A stretch of 64,000 bases of DNA from Thermococcus sp. CX2 (GTDB taxonomy: Archaea; Methanobacteriota_B; Thermococci; Thermococcales; Thermococcaceae). Positions within the stretch are counted from its first letter, which is position 1; each line of letters opens with the position of its first letter. The stretch is from the NCBI RefSeq assembly GCF_012027555.1, contig NZ_SNUQ01000001.1, positions 124,001-188,000 of the forward strand, written 5' to 3'. The translations under genes were made by a program, and so were the position numbers. The notes beneath the pieces were generated by a model that did no database searches, was not told the DNA's origin, and worked only from the letters and a program-made list of their open reading frames with translations. Below are positions 55,477-64,000 of this stretch, one piece after another.

Positions 55477-56471
55477 AACTCCCGCTCGGCAAGCTCCGCA
55501 ACGATATCCTGAGGGAGGTGGTCTTTCCCAATCTCGGCATCGAAGACCCCAGGATAGTTTACGGGCCGAGGGAGGGGTTTGACTCGGCCGTCCTCGAATA
55601 CGACCACGAGCACTACTTAATCGTCGCCACAGACCCGACACTTGGCGTGCCTGAAGAAACCTTCGGATTCTTCACCTACCACTTTGCAGCGAGTGACGTT
55701 GCTGTTTTTGGTGCCAGACCTAGGTGGCTGATAGTTGATCTGCTCTTTTCGCCAAGAACCGAAAGAAGTTTCCTGGAAAACGTCATGAGAAGTCTAAACA
55801 CCGAGTGCCGCAAGTATGGAAGCTCCGTAATTGGTGGCCACACCGGTGTCTATCCATCTATAACTGAGCCCACCGCTACAACGACCGCGATGGGTCTGGT
55901 AAGGAAAGACGAACTAAAGCTCCCGCTGGCGGAGCCGGGCGATAAAATAATCGTCACCGCCAAGATCGGCCTTGAGTTTGCCGTTTCTGCCGCGTATTTC
56001 TTGGAGGAGGAGCTGAGAAAGTTCCTGACCTTCAAGGAGATTGAGAGGCTTAAGAGGCTTTTCGCATTTGAGACCACCCTTCCTGATGCCCTAATTGCCA
56101 AGCCTTTCGTCAGGGGCATGCACGACGCGACGGAGGGTGGCCTAACGGCCCTCCACGAGATAGCCGAGAACTCGGGGGTTGGGTTCAGGGTCTACGCAGA
56201 TAGGCTCTACCTCGATCCACTCGTCAGAAGGGTTCTCGACTTCTATGGCCTTGAACCCTGGAACGTCTCTTCAACTGGGACTCTAATAGCGATAACGCCT
56301 CCTGATAAAGCCGATACTTTAATTGCAGAATTACATAAAAATGGAATTGTGGCATTCGAGCTCGGCGAGTTTACGGAGGAGAAGGAGAAGATTTTAGTGG
56401 AGGGGAAGGACGAGAGACCCTTCCCAACCTTCGATGGCGACCCCTACGTGGAGCTTTACGGAAAGGGATAA
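55473..56471 (+). CDS. PurM/AIR-synthase-like protein (HypE/SelD superfamily)
   Basis: A 332-residue protein of the PurM superfamily, which includes HypE, SelD and ThiL. AASDVAVFGARPRWLIVDLL near residue 71 is the N-terminal ATP-binding motif and GMHDATEGGLTALHEIAE near 212 the C-terminal glycine-rich loop. The catalytic cysteine tail of HypE (PRIC) is missing, so it is not HypE. ATG overlaps the stop of the PP-loop ATPase. The pair probably acts in one reaction in which an acyl or thio phosphate is formed; this is inference. Confidence 0.82.
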   Translation: MKLPLGKLRNDILREVVFPNLGIEDPRIVYGPREGFDSAVLEYDHEHYLIVATDPTLGVPEETFGFFTYHFAASDVAVFGARPRWLIVDLLFSPRTERSFLENVMRSLNTECRKYGSSVIGGHTGVYPSITEPTATTTAMGLVRKDELKLPLAEPGDKIIVTAKIGLEFAVSAAYFLEEELRKFLTFKEIERLKRLFAFETTLPDALIAKPFVRGMHDATEGGLTALHEIAENSGVGFRVYADRLYLDPLVRRVLDFYGLEPWNVSSTGTLIAITPPDKADTLIAELHKNGIVAFELGEFTEEKEKILVEGKDERPFPTFDGDPYVELYGKG

Positions 56472-56484
56472 ATCCGTAGAAAGC

Positions 56485-57558
56485 TCACTTAACCCTGAAC
56501 CTCAGCAGGGCCGCGAGACCGCCCAATGCCTTAAGCTTCTCACCGCCTTCGTGTTCCGAGCTGACGATAATGACTTCGCCGCGGGAGTACCTGACCGAAT
56601 CCATGAGCTCTTCTATTTTTTCTCTCATCTCGCCCTTGAGCAGCTCGTCGAGGACCAAGAGGGTCTCGACCGCCCCGTAATTCACAGCCTCTTCTACCTC
56701 CCTGAGACCGTAGGCTACTAAGCCGTTGTTCCTCGCTATGTTCTCCAGGACCTTCTCTACCAGCTGAACTTCCTTGGCAACGCGGTTCTCGTGGTAAACC
56801 CTGTCAACGGTTCCGCGCTTTATGACCTCATATATGCCCGTCCTGCCCGTTACGCTCGTGTCCTCTATGACTACCTTCTTGGCCAGCTCTGGATAGTTTT
56901 CCCTGAGGAACTTGTAGAAATCCTCCTTCACGAAGCCTGGACCCGCAACGATGGCTTTTTCCACTCTCTCCCTGCCCATTATCTCCTCCATCGTCTTCGC
57001 CACGTCATGGAAGAACCGCTTTTCTTCGGCCTCCCTGTCGGTGTTGTACCTCTTCCCGCCGAGGTTGTACCTTATGCTGCTCAGTATCTCGACGCCGTAT
57101 TCTCTCACCAGCGCCATGTCAGCCTCGCCGTCGTCAATGACCACAATCATCACGCGGGCCCTCTTAGAAGCCTCGACGGCCTCGCGAAGGCGTCCGATGT
57201 GGTGCTCCCTCCAGCGGGGCTTCTGAATTGTAACGACCGTCCCCTCTTCAATTGCTATGGTGTGGTACTTGCCGAGGGGAACGTCTTCCCTGCTCGCGTA
57301 GACTATCGGTCCAGTAACGCGCACCTGGTTGGCAAACTTGTGAAAGTTAATCTTCTCGGCTTTGACGCCGAGAAAGACGGGGATGACCTCGACTTTTTCT
57401 GCCCTGAGAGAGTCGGCACGCTGGCTCTGCTTCCTCAGGGTCTTCGCGTAGACTACATCCCCCTCATCGATGATGTGGTAGAGGTGCCAGAGGTCATCGA
57501 GGGTTTCTGCCTTGACCTTCACCTTGCCCTCCTTTGGGTCCTCGTGCAGTATTTGCAT
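56485..57558 (-). CDS. pelA: Protein pelota homolog
   Basis: A 357-residue Pelota (aPelota) with the N-terminal Sm-like domain (residues 1-130), central eRF1-like domain 2 (RVMIVVIDDGEADMALV near residue 133) and C-terminal domain 3 (EVIIVSSEHEGGEKLKALGG). It recognises ribosomes stalled without a stop codon and, with aEF1A and ABCE1, splits them. In archaea aEF1A serves all three decoding proteins. It is convergent with the PurM-like gene and is monocistronic. Confidence 0.94.
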   Translation of the reverse strand: MQILHEDPKEGKVKVKAETLDDLWHLYHIIDEGDVVYAKTLRKQSQRADSLRAEKVEVIPVFLGVKAEKINFHKFANQVRVTGPIVYASREDVPLGKYHTIAIEEGTVVTIQKPRWREHHIGRLREAVEASKRARVMIVVIDDGEADMALVREYGVEILSSIRYNLGGKRYNTDREAEEKRFFHDVAKTMEEIMGRERVEKAIVAGPGFVKEDFYKFLRENYPELAKKVVIEDTSVTGRTGIYEVIKRGTVDRVYHENRVAKEVQLVEKVLENIARNNGLVAYGLREVEEAVNYGAVETLLVLDELLKGEMREKIEELMDSVRYSRGEVIIVSSEHEGGEKLKALGGLAALLRFRVK

Positions 57559-57616
57559 CTCCTCACCTCCCTAGAAGAATTGGCCTAGAAACTTTAAAAA
57601 GTTGTGAAAGAAGGAG

Positions 57617-58663
57617 TTAGATGAGCTCCCTCTCCGTCTTGGTGAGCCTCTTTGCCCCGTTCTCGGTTATCAGCACGGTGTCCTCTATACGGACTCCCCC
57701 GAACTTGGGGATGTAAATGCCCGGCTCGATGGTTATCACCATTCCGGGCTTGAGCTCGGTGTCGTCCTGCTGGCTGACGCGTGGCCACTCGTGGATTTCG
57801 AGGCCGACGCCATGGCCCGTTGAGTGGATGAAGTAGTCGCCGTAGCCATATTCTTCTATGACACTTCTCGCAACACTATCCAGTTCTTTGGCAGTCATGC
57901 CCGGTTTTGCCGCTTCAACAGCCTTCTTCTGGGCCTCAAGGACTATCTCATAGATTTCCCTCTGCTTCGGGTTCGGGTTTCCGACGACTATTGTCCTCGT
58001 TATATCGGAGTGGTAGTGTTTGTAGAGAGCCCCTTCGTCGATAACGACTAAGTCCCCCTTTTCAATTCTCTTGTCGCTTGCGACACCGTGGGGGAGCGCC
58101 GAACGCCAGCCGCTGGCCACTATAGTGTCAAAGGCAGGCTTTTCTGCCCCGTTAACCTTCATAGCGTATTCCATCTTGGCGGCTATTTCCCTCTCGCGCT
58201 TGCCCTCGCTTATCTCTTCAACGGCCACCATCATGGCCATATCGGCTATTTTGCATGCTGCTTTGATGACATCTATTTCTTCCCTCGTCTTGATTATCCT
58301 CATCTCTCTGATAAGCTCATCGATGGATTCGAAGTTATTAACTCCCACCTTCTCCCGGAGCGAGTTGACGAAGCCGAAGCTGGCGCTCTCCTCGATTCCG
58401 AGGTTCTCAATTTTGAACGATTTGAGCTTGTCAAACAGCTCCATCGAGGTTTTGAACTTCTCCACCGGGACTTTAGAGGTCTCATTAGCTTCTTCATATT
58501 CCAGCTCCGGGACAAGAAAAACGCTCTCGTCTGGGGTGACGACTAGATAACCGCCGAGGACGGGTGAGCTTCCCGTGAAGTAGAAGAGATTCTCCCTCCT
58601 CTTTATTAGAGCAGCATCAAGGCCTTTCTCGGAGATGTACTTCTGGAGCCTTTCGATTCTCAT
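57617..58663 (-). CDS. pepQ: Xaa-Pro dipeptidase (prolidase)
   Basis: A 348-residue M24 metallopeptidase, the same length as the Pyrococcus furiosus prolidase. The metal ligands are visible in DEGALYKHYHSDITR (two aspartates), STGHGVGLEIHE (histidine), ITIEPGIY (glutamate) and VRIEDTVLIT (second glutamate). The N-terminal domain of about 125 residues covers the active site. It releases amino acids from X-Pro dipeptides during peptide fermentation, usually with cobalt. GGTGAT lies four bases before ATG 58663; ATG 58666 is possible. Confidence 0.94.
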   Translation of the reverse strand: MRIERLQKYISEKGLDAALIKRRENLFYFTGSSPVLGGYLVVTPDESVFLVPELEYEEANETSKVPVEKFKTSMELFDKLKSFKIENLGIEESASFGFVNSLREKVGVNNFESIDELIREMRIIKTREEIDVIKAACKIADMAMMVAVEEISEGKREREIAAKMEYAMKVNGAEKPAFDTIVASGWRSALPHGVASDKRIEKGDLVVIDEGALYKHYHSDITRTIVVGNPNPKQREIYEIVLEAQKKAVEAAKPGMTAKELDSVARSVIEEYGYGDYFIHSTGHGVGLEIHEWPRVSQQDDTELKPGMVITIEPGIYIPKFGGVRIEDTVLITENGAKRLTKTERELI

Positions 58664-58751
58664 CATAATCACCAAACCTGATGATGGGTTTTATGAATAA
58701 AATCCTTTCGGGAGGAAAAGGATTATAACTCAGCCCGTGATACATCCAACT

Positions 58752-59405
58752 ATGGTGGTTTACTTATTCGACTTCGATGGAACGCTTGTTGACAGCAGGC
58801 AGGCCGTCGAGAAGGCCCTGAGGATAGCCATCGAGAAGACGATTCCAGCTGTTATAGAGAGCGACCTATACGGTGACTATTATAAGGCGCTTTTCCTCTT
58901 CATCAAGGGCAAGCTCACCTACCAGTACCTCGGTGTCATCCACGAGCTCGTCGCTCAGGGAACGATACATGAGTACTATCAGCTCATGCCCAAGTACATC
59001 AAAGACTTTCCATTTGCCCGCGACATCGTGAGAACCCTTAGAGAGCGAGGAAGATACGTAATCTCATTCTCCGGCGAACACACCTACCCAGGTGGGAAGG
59101 CCATTTTCATGAAGAAGACTAACTGGTACGATGAGTTCGACGATGTCATAACCTTCAAGGGAACAAAGGACATGCTCCAAAAGTTTGAGACCCTCAGGGA
59201 GCTTTATCCAGACGAGCCCTTCGTCTGGGTTGACGACAGTCCGAGCCGGTTCACCTTCGTTACCGATGAGAACACCCTCCTCATCCAAAAGGCCTCACCC
59301 TACAAACAGGATGTTGCTCTTCTCTTCGAGAGGCAGAACTTCCTTAAGATCAAGAGCCTCAGGGAGCTTCTTGACATAGATAAAAGCCTAACGGAGTTTC
59401 TGTAG
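58752..59405 (+). CDS. HAD-superfamily hydrolase
   Basis: A 217-residue haloacid dehalogenase-fold phosphatase. DFDGT at residues 7-11 is motif I with the nucleophilic aspartate, FSGEHTYPGGK near 104 motif II-III, and FVWVDDSPSRFTF near 163 motif IV. The cap domain is of the helical type. Substrate is unknown; glycolytic-intermediate or nucleotide phosphatases are common in this branch. ATG 58752 lies at leaderless distance from GGATTATAAC; the GTG at 58737 has no ribosome site. Confidence 0.85.
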   Translation: MVVYLFDFDGTLVDSRQAVEKALRIAIEKTIPAVIESDLYGDYYKALFLFIKGKLTYQYLGVIHELVAQGTIHEYYQLMPKYIKDFPFARDIVRTLRERGRYVISFSGEHTYPGGKAIFMKKTNWYDEFDDVITFKGTKDMLQKFETLRELYPDEPFVWVDDSPSRFTFVTDENTLLIQKASPYKQDVALLFERQNFLKIKSLRELLDIDKSLTEFL

Positions 59406-59511
59406 TCTCCCTTCAAACGACGCTCCGGTCCACTCTCAGGATTCTTCCAGGGGGACAAAGTAAAACTTAAAAGACCCCGTTCTTGAATCCCTCCCGGTGG
59501 AGGTGAGGGCG

Positions 59512-59775
59512 ATGAGGAGGAAGGCCATCGTCCTTGCCTACGCCGGAACCAAGGAGCACCAGGACAACTACCACATGATTCTCAAGCCCCTTGGGGTTGA
59601 GGGCAGGGAGCAGGCGGCCCAGCTCATCGGCAGGAAGGTCGTCTGGAAGACCCCAACCGGCAGGAAGATGTTCGGAAAGATTCTCAAGCCCCACGGCAAC
59701 AAGGGAGAGGTCAAGGCCTACTTCAAGCCCGGCCTCCCTGGACAGGCCCTCGGCGACTACGTCGAAATCCTTTAA
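59512..59775 (+). CDS. rpl35ae: 50S ribosomal protein L35Ae
   Basis: An 87-residue ribosomal protein with the L35Ae pattern: [17 protein letters not shown], then [18 protein letters not shown] and the [21 protein letters not shown] end. It binds the large subunit rRNA. ATG 59512 has GGAGGTGAG upstream, so the earlier in-frame codon at 59497 is part of the leader. It is followed by trm1 with about 30 bases between. Confidence 0.95.
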   Translation: MRRKAIVLAYAGTKEHQDNYHMILKPLGVEGREQAAQLIGRKVVWKTPTGRKMFGKILKPHGNKGEVKAYFKPGLPGQALGDYVEIL

Positions 59776-59807
59776 ACTTCCCAACCTTTTCTTTCCTCGG
59801 TGAGAGA

Positions 59808-60944
59808 ATGGAGCTGGTTGAGGTTCACGAAGGTCTCGCGAGGATTCTCGTTCCAAAGGCCGAGCGCATTTACGATGCCCCCGTCTTCTACAACCCCGTT
59901 ATGGCGCTGAACAGGGACGTAAGCGTTCTTGCTCTGAAGGTTCTCGGTTCAAAGCGCGTTCTCGATGCCCTTTCGGCAACGGGGATAAGGGGCATCCGCT
60001 ACGCCCTCGAAACGTCAGCTGAGGAAGTGTGGCTCAACGACATAAACCCCGACGCTTTTAGGCTGATAGTCGAGAACCTGAAGCTGAACTTTTCGGGGGA
60101 GCCTGAGTTCCGCGAGAAGAAAGTGGTTCTTAGAGGGGACAAGACCCTCGTGGCAATGAACGCAGATGCCAACAGGCTGATGAACGAGCAGTTTAGGTAC
60201 TTCGACTTTGTTGACTTAGACCCCTTCGGCTCGCCGATGGAGTTCCTTGATTCGGCCCTTAGAGCCGTGAAGAGGCGCGGTACTTTGGCTATCACCGCGA
60301 CCGACACTGGAGTCCTCTGCGGGGCCTACAGGAACGCCTGCCTGCGCAAATACCTTGCAGAGCCCATAAGGGGTGAGCTCTGCCACGAGGCAGGCCTTAG
60401 GATCCTCATCGGGACCCTCGTCAGATACGCGGCGAAGTATGACCTCGGCGTTGAAGTTCTGTTGGCTTATTACAGGGACCACTACTTCAGGGCCTTCCTC
60501 CGGCTCAGGAGCGGTGCGAAGAAGGCCGACGAGAGTATGAAGCAGCTCGGCTATCTGTATCAGGAGCCGAGCGGGAGGTTTGACTACGAGAGGGCCTTTC
60601 TGCCGTCAAAAGTCAAAGCATACGGCCCGCTCTGGTTCGGCCCGTTGAAGAGCCAGGAGTTCGTTGAGGAGCTCTATAAGCTGAGCAGAGCCTCTCCGCT
60701 CGGCAACGCGAAGAAAACCCCCGAGTTCCTGGAGCTACTCAGAGACGAGCTGGACGTTCCGTTCCACTACGACACCCACGCTTTAGCCAGAAGGCACGGC
60801 CTCGAGGTCAGGAAGCTGGCTGGAGTCATCGAGATACTCCGCGAGAAGGGCTACAAGGCAACGAGAACGCACTTCTCGCCGACGGCTCTTAAAACGGACG
60901 CACCCTTTGAGGAGGTGCTCGAGGCTTTGAGGGAGCTTCAGTGA
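59808..60944 (+). CDS. trm1: tRNA (guanine26-N2)-dimethyltransferase Trm1
   Basis: A 378-residue Trm1. [19 protein letters not shown] near residue 48 binds [22 protein letters not shown] near 136 is the catalytic motif, [20 protein letters not shown] near 163 is typical of the family. The C-terminal domain includes [20 protein letters not shown] for tRNA binding. It forms m2G and m22G at position 26 (and in some archaea also 10), stabilising tRNA fold at high temperature. It follows rpl35ae on the same strand. Confidence 0.93.
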   Translation: MELVEVHEGLARILVPKAERIYDAPVFYNPVMALNRDVSVLALKVLGSKRVLDALSATGIRGIRYALETSAEEVWLNDINPDAFRLIVENLKLNFSGEPEFREKKVVLRGDKTLVAMNADANRLMNEQFRYFDFVDLDPFGSPMEFLDSALRAVKRRGTLAITATDTGVLCGAYRNACLRKYLAEPIRGELCHEAGLRILIGTLVRYAAKYDLGVEVLLAYYRDHYFRAFLRLRSGAKKADESMKQLGYLYQEPSGRFDYERAFLPSKVKAYGPLWFGPLKSQEFVEELYKLSRASPLGNAKKTPEFLELLRDELDVPFHYDTHALARRHGLEVRKLAGVIEILREKGYKATRTHFSPTALKTDAPFEEVLEALRELQ

Positions 60945-61029
60945 TTTCGTATTGACAAGAAGTCGGAATTCCTTACTCTTCCGATAGGCATTTTAACCTT
61001 TCTTCGGATTTCTTATGGGGGGTGGGCAG

Positions 61030-62124
61030 ATGGACGAGATGCTCAAACTCGCTAGGGAGTTCTACAAGGACGAGTACGCGGATTCGGTGCTTTATGCCCA
61101 GCTGGCCAAAATCGAGAAGGATGAAGAAATCAAGGGGGAGTTTCTGAGGCTCTCCAATATAGAGTCGAAGCACGCCAAGTTCTGGCACGACTTCATAGTG
61201 ATGCACGGTGGAGAAGTCCCGAAGCCGAGCATTAAGAGGCTCACCATCTGGAGCACCAAGCTCCTAAGGAAGCTCCTCGGTCCCGGTTCGGTTGCTTCCC
61301 TCCTTGAGATGGGCGAGAACAGCGCGATACAGGAGTACTTCAAGTACCTCACGACCTACGCCGACCGCTTTTCCGAGGAAGAAATGAGGAAGATACGGGA
61401 GGTCATCCTCGATGAGCTCGAGCATGAAAAGTTCTTCTACGAGAGCAAGCAGCGCTTCCACGTCGAGAACATCCGCGACCTCGTCTTGGGCATGAACGAC
61501 GGCTTAGTTGAGATACTCGGTGCGGTCACTGGCCTTTCAGCCGTCTATCCTCACAACCCCCAGCTTGTCGGAATAAGCGGTCTCATCGTCGGCGTTGCTG
61601 GAGCGCTCTCGATGGCGATAGGCAGCTTCATCTCTGTCCGCTCCCAGAGGCAGGTGAACGAGAGCATTAGGGATAGAATGGAGGTTCTCTTCCGCGTTTC
61701 CCCTGAGAGGGCAAAGGAGGAACTCATGGATAAGCTCATCGAAGGAGGAATGCCCGAAGAAGTCGCAAGGGAGGTGGCTGAAGAACTCGCGAACAACAGC
61801 GACGCCATAATGAAGCTCCTCATTCCAGAGGCCGATGAAAACGAAGTGAGGGCGGCACTATACACGGGCTTTGCCTACCTGCTCGGCGTCGCATTCCCAG
61901 TTACGCCTTACTTCCTGGCTTCAAGCTCCCTAACGGCGCTGCCTTTCTCGATACTGTTCGCGGGCTCTGCTTTGGCCGTCGTCGCAACGCTGATCTCGCT
62001 CCTGTCGGGAATCTCAATAAGAAAGAAGGTCGCAGAGATGGTCGCGACTGGCCTCGGAGCCGCGTTCCTGAGCTACCTCTTCGGCCGCTTGATGGAGGCC
62101 CTCTTCAACGTCTCGGCGCTTTAG
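61030..62124 (+). CDS. Ferritin-like/VIT1-CCC1 fusion iron transporter
   Basis: A 364-residue fusion. Residues 1-140 are a rubrerythrin/ferritin-like four-helix domain whose diiron ligands are likely in SNIESKHAKFWHD and VILDELEHEKFFYE; the rest is a VIT1/CCC1-type transporter with about five helices (GMNDGLVEILGAVTGLSAV near 155 is the family signature). The protein resembles the bacterial MbfA type, which moves Fe2+ or Mn2+ out of the cytosol and is regulated by iron. GGGGGTG precedes ATG 61030. No TTAGG-type operator was seen in its leader. Confidence 0.88.
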   Translation: MDEMLKLAREFYKDEYADSVLYAQLAKIEKDEEIKGEFLRLSNIESKHAKFWHDFIVMHGGEVPKPSIKRLTIWSTKLLRKLLGPGSVASLLEMGENSAIQEYFKYLTTYADRFSEEEMRKIREVILDELEHEKFFYESKQRFHVENIRDLVLGMNDGLVEILGAVTGLSAVYPHNPQLVGISGLIVGVAGALSMAIGSFISVRSQRQVNESIRDRMEVLFRVSPERAKEELMDKLIEGGMPEEVAREVAEELANNSDAIMKLLIPEADENEVRAALYTGFAYLLGVAFPVTPYFLASSSLTALPFSILFAGSALAVVATLISLLSGISIRKKVAEMVATGLGAAFLSYLFGRLMEALFNVSAL

Positions 62125-62155
62125 ACTTCCCTTCTCTTTGGATTTTCTCAGGCAA

Positions 62156-63556
62156 TCATACCTTCACATGCTTCCACTTTCCGCGCTTGAACACCCACCA
62201 GAAGAGGGCAGCTGTAGTGAATGTCTCGAGGCTCATGGCTATCCAGGCCGCTATAACGCCGAGACCCTCAAAAGTGAATCCCGGGAATGTCCATTGGCCA
62301 AGTGTAAAGCCCGGAATAGTGAAGCCAAAACCGAGCAGATATGCGGGGACTATCCTGAAGAGCAGCTTGCTCACCGCGGTTATGTACATCGGGCTCTTGG
62401 TGTCTCCCGCTCCCCTCAAAGCTCCGCCAATGACGAAGAGCCAGCCGAGGGGTATCTCACTTATGCCGACAATTATCAGGTAAATCGCCGCGAGCCTGAG
62501 AACCTCTCCGTAATTCGGGTCGCTGGGGCTGATGAAGGGCATGACGAGGTAGCGCGGGAAGGCTATAAGGATCACCGCCATGGTGGCCATGAAGAGGCTG
62601 ACCATCTTGATGGCCTCGTAGACGGTCTTTTCGGCTTTATCTGGCCTTCCCTCGCCGAGGCTCTGGCCAACTAAAGCGGCCGTTGCCACGTTGAAGCCAA
62701 AGGCCGGCATGTAGGCTATGCTCTCCACCCTAAGGCCGACCTGGTGTGCGGCCAAAGCTATGGTCCCGAAGCGCGTCACTATGCTCATGTAGAGGAAGTT
62801 GTAGAAGCTGAACAGCCCGCGCTCGACCATCGTTGGAATGCCTATGCGCAATACCCTCCTGGCCATGTCGGTGTGGAAAGACCAGCTTGGCTTGAAGTGA
62901 AGCACAAGCCTGCCGCTGCTGAGGAGGTAGAGGCCTATCAGGAAGGAAGTCGTTATACCAATTCCAGAGGCCCACGCCGCTCCAACTGGGCCGAGCTTTG
63001 GAAAGCCGAACTTTCCGAAGATTAGCAGGTAGTCGAAAACCGCGTTGACGATGTTCATGAGTATGCCGAGCTTCATCGGCGTTTTTGTGTCTCCGGCCCC
63101 CCTGAGGGCGGAAAAGGCTGTGAATCCGACGAACCTTATTGGGTAGAAGGCAAAGAGCACCTTTATGTACTCGTAGCCGAGCTCAATGACGTTATCGCTG
63201 GCACCCATAATCCTAAGGATATCATCGCCGAAGAACCAGCCGAAGAGCATCACGGGAATTCCGAGGAGAAAAGACAGGTAAAGACTCTGCTCTAAAGCCA
63301 AAGTCGCGTTTTCCTCGTCCTTGGCACCGACGAACCTCGCGACGAGGGCGAGGGTTCCCGTAGCAACCGCCGCCATTATCGGCATCATGAACCAGCTGAC
63401 CTGACCGCCGAGACCAACCGCGGCCAGGGCTAGCGCCCCGAGCTGGCCAACCATCATCATATCAACTAAGTTAAGGAGGGTCTGGGATATGTTGCCCATG
63501 ATGGCCGGCCAGGCAAGCTTCCATAGCCTTTGCTGATCCTCTTTGAGGTGCAGCAT
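62156..63556 (-). CDS. MATE-family efflux transporter
   Basis: A 466-residue membrane protein with twelve predicted helices and an internal twofold repeat (LRGAGDTKTPMKLGIL near residue 150 and LRGAGDTKSPMYITAV near 385), the hallmark of MATE exporters. These expel cationic drugs or metabolites in exchange for Na+ or H+. Substrate is unknown. ATG 63556 is used; no strong ribosome site is seen. Confidence 0.9.
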   Translation of the reverse strand: MLHLKEDQQRLWKLAWPAIMGNISQTLLNLVDMMMVGQLGALALAAVGLGGQVSWFMMPIMAAVATGTLALVARFVGAKDEENATLALEQSLYLSFLLGIPVMLFGWFFGDDILRIMGASDNVIELGYEYIKVLFAFYPIRFVGFTAFSALRGAGDTKTPMKLGILMNIVNAVFDYLLIFGKFGFPKLGPVGAAWASGIGITTSFLIGLYLLSSGRLVLHFKPSWSFHTDMARRVLRIGIPTMVERGLFSFYNFLYMSIVTRFGTIALAAHQVGLRVESIAYMPAFGFNVATAALVGQSLGEGRPDKAEKTVYEAIKMVSLFMATMAVILIAFPRYLVMPFISPSDPNYGEVLRLAAIYLIIVGISEIPLGWLFVIGGALRGAGDTKSPMYITAVSKLLFRIVPAYLLGFGFTIPGFTLGQWTFPGFTFEGLGVIAAWIAMSLETFTTAALFWWVFKRGKWKHVKV

Positions 63557-63678
63557 TAAGACGTCCCTCTAAACGGTGAGATAAGAGTGGAGCTTAAAAG
63601 GGTTGTGGTGGATACCTAATATAACGGGTCAAACACGCCACGAAAAGGGCCAAAAAGGAACAAACAAAGAGAAAAGGT

Positions 63679-63867
63679 TCAGAGGAGGTTCCTCTTCTTC
63701 TTCCACTTGTGGGACCAGCGGTACTTCCTCATGCGCCTGCTCCTGCCGAAGCCGCACGAGGCACAGTAGCCCTTCCTTATGTTGTATGACCTCTTGCCGC
63801 ACCTGCGGCACTTTATGTGAGTTGGAGTGTGGTTCCTCCTGCCCTTTGGTGCAGTCCCGCTTCCCAT
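63679..63867 (-). CDS. rpl37e: 50S ribosomal protein L37e
   Basis: A 62-residue zinc ribosomal protein. Cysteines in CRRC near residue 20 and CASC near 35 bind zinc, followed by a strongly basic tail ([18 protein letters not shown]). It sits next to an LSm gene, a standard archaeal order. The gap of 34 bases to the LSm stop suggests one transcript. Confidence 0.96.
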   Translation of the reverse strand: MGSGTAPKGRRNHTPTHIKCRRCGKRSYNIRKGYCASCGFGRSRRMRKYRWSHKWKKKRNLL

Positions 63868-63901
63868 AGTATCACCCCACTAACTCTCGGCTCACTAAAG
63901 T

Positions 63902-64000
63902 TCACTCAACACCAACATCAACCGGGGAAATCGCCAGGACGTTGTCTCCCCTGATAACGATTTTACCGTACTTCTTAACGACCTCGCCGTCCTGAATCAT
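63902..64000 (-). CDS. LSm (Sm-like archaeal) protein, C-terminal part
   Basis: The last 32 codons of a gene cut by the right edge: MIQDGEVVKKYGKIVIRGDN is the C-terminal Sm2 motif (IRGDN) of archaeal Sm proteins, which form heptameric rings that bind U-rich RNA. It is immediately upstream of rpl37e on the minus strand, the usual archaeal pairing. Confidence 0.9.
   Translation of the reverse strand: MIQDGEVVKKYGKIVIRGDNVLAISPVDVGVE

Noticed and set aside
55473-56471. Hydrogenase maturation protein HypE
   Set aside because: The protein belongs to the same superfamily but lacks the C-terminal PRIC cysteine motif and no hyp genes are nearby.

Overview
The window is a dense, almost fully coding piece of chromosome from a hyperthermophilic euryarchaeon of the order Thermococcales, most likely the genus Thermococcus. 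The signs are a GGM-tailed thermosome, standalone Bud32, a Trm10 of the T. kodakarensis type, archaeal ValRS, Pelota, Pyrococcus-type prolidase, L35Ae, L37e, an LSm protein, CGP-CTERM and class III signal peptides, and GGTGAT-type ribosome sites or leaderless promoters with a TATA box about 27 bases before the start codon. No CRISPR array, insertion sequence or replication origin was recognised.

Layout. 1-5,700: a membrane protein cut by the window edge, a MutS-like ATPase, Bud32 and a thermosome subunit. 5,800-12,500: an amidohydrolase, a three-gene operon (cysteine hydrolase, flavoprotein, RlmN-like radical SAM enzyme), a divergent SDR / GltD-like pair, and deoxyhypusine synthase. 12,500-17,600: an AT-rich membrane protein, TiaS, an acetyltransferase, a Cro/C1-type regulator and an HD phosphohydrolase. 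17,650-21,200: two divergent adenylate-forming enzymes and a DUF835 membrane protein. 21,250-21,467: an unlabelled GC-rich stretch that folds as three H/ACA guide-RNA hairpins. 21,860-31,720: molybdenum/tungsten cofactor genes (moeA, moaB), then a cobamide salvage and assembly island (cbiZ, cobT, cobQ, cobY, cobS, cobZ, a DUF71 ATPase, cbiB, a CobD-like PLP enzyme). 31,700-38,010: a methyltransferase, ValRS, Trm10, a degenerate KaiC-like gene in AT-rich DNA, and tRNA-Glu(UUC). 38,080-50,000: LigB-like dioxygenase, Trm5, TldD/TldE, cupin, Asp/Glu racemase, MBL hydrolase, YchF/OBG GTPase, a surface-protein operon, UbiX, an Lrp regulator, CYTH and the c-di-AMP synthase DacZ. 50,200-54,640: a sugar nucleotidyltransferase and the feoA-feoB-feoC iron uptake operon. 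54,680-64,000: PP-loop ATPase with PurM-like partner, Pelota, prolidase, HAD hydrolase, L35Ae, Trm1, a ferritin/VIT1 iron transporter, a MATE exporter, L37e and the tail of an LSm gene.

How the parts work together. The cobamide genes form a near-complete salvage route: CbiZ trims imported cobinamides to cobyrate, CbiB re-attaches the amino-propanol arm supplied through a CobD-like enzyme, CobY adds GMP, and CobT, CobS and CobZ handle the lower ligand. RNA modification and decoding are heavily represented (TiaS, Trm10, Trm5, Trm1, RlmN-like, KEOPS kinase, and the H/ACA RNA whose second and third pockets match helix 69 and the peptidyl-transferase loop of 23S rRNA). Iron shows up as feoABC behind TTAGG-N4-CCTAA palindromes, a ferritin/VIT1 transporter, and one more identical-type palindrome in the SDR / GltD-like divergent promoter, which suggests a shared metal-responsive regulator.
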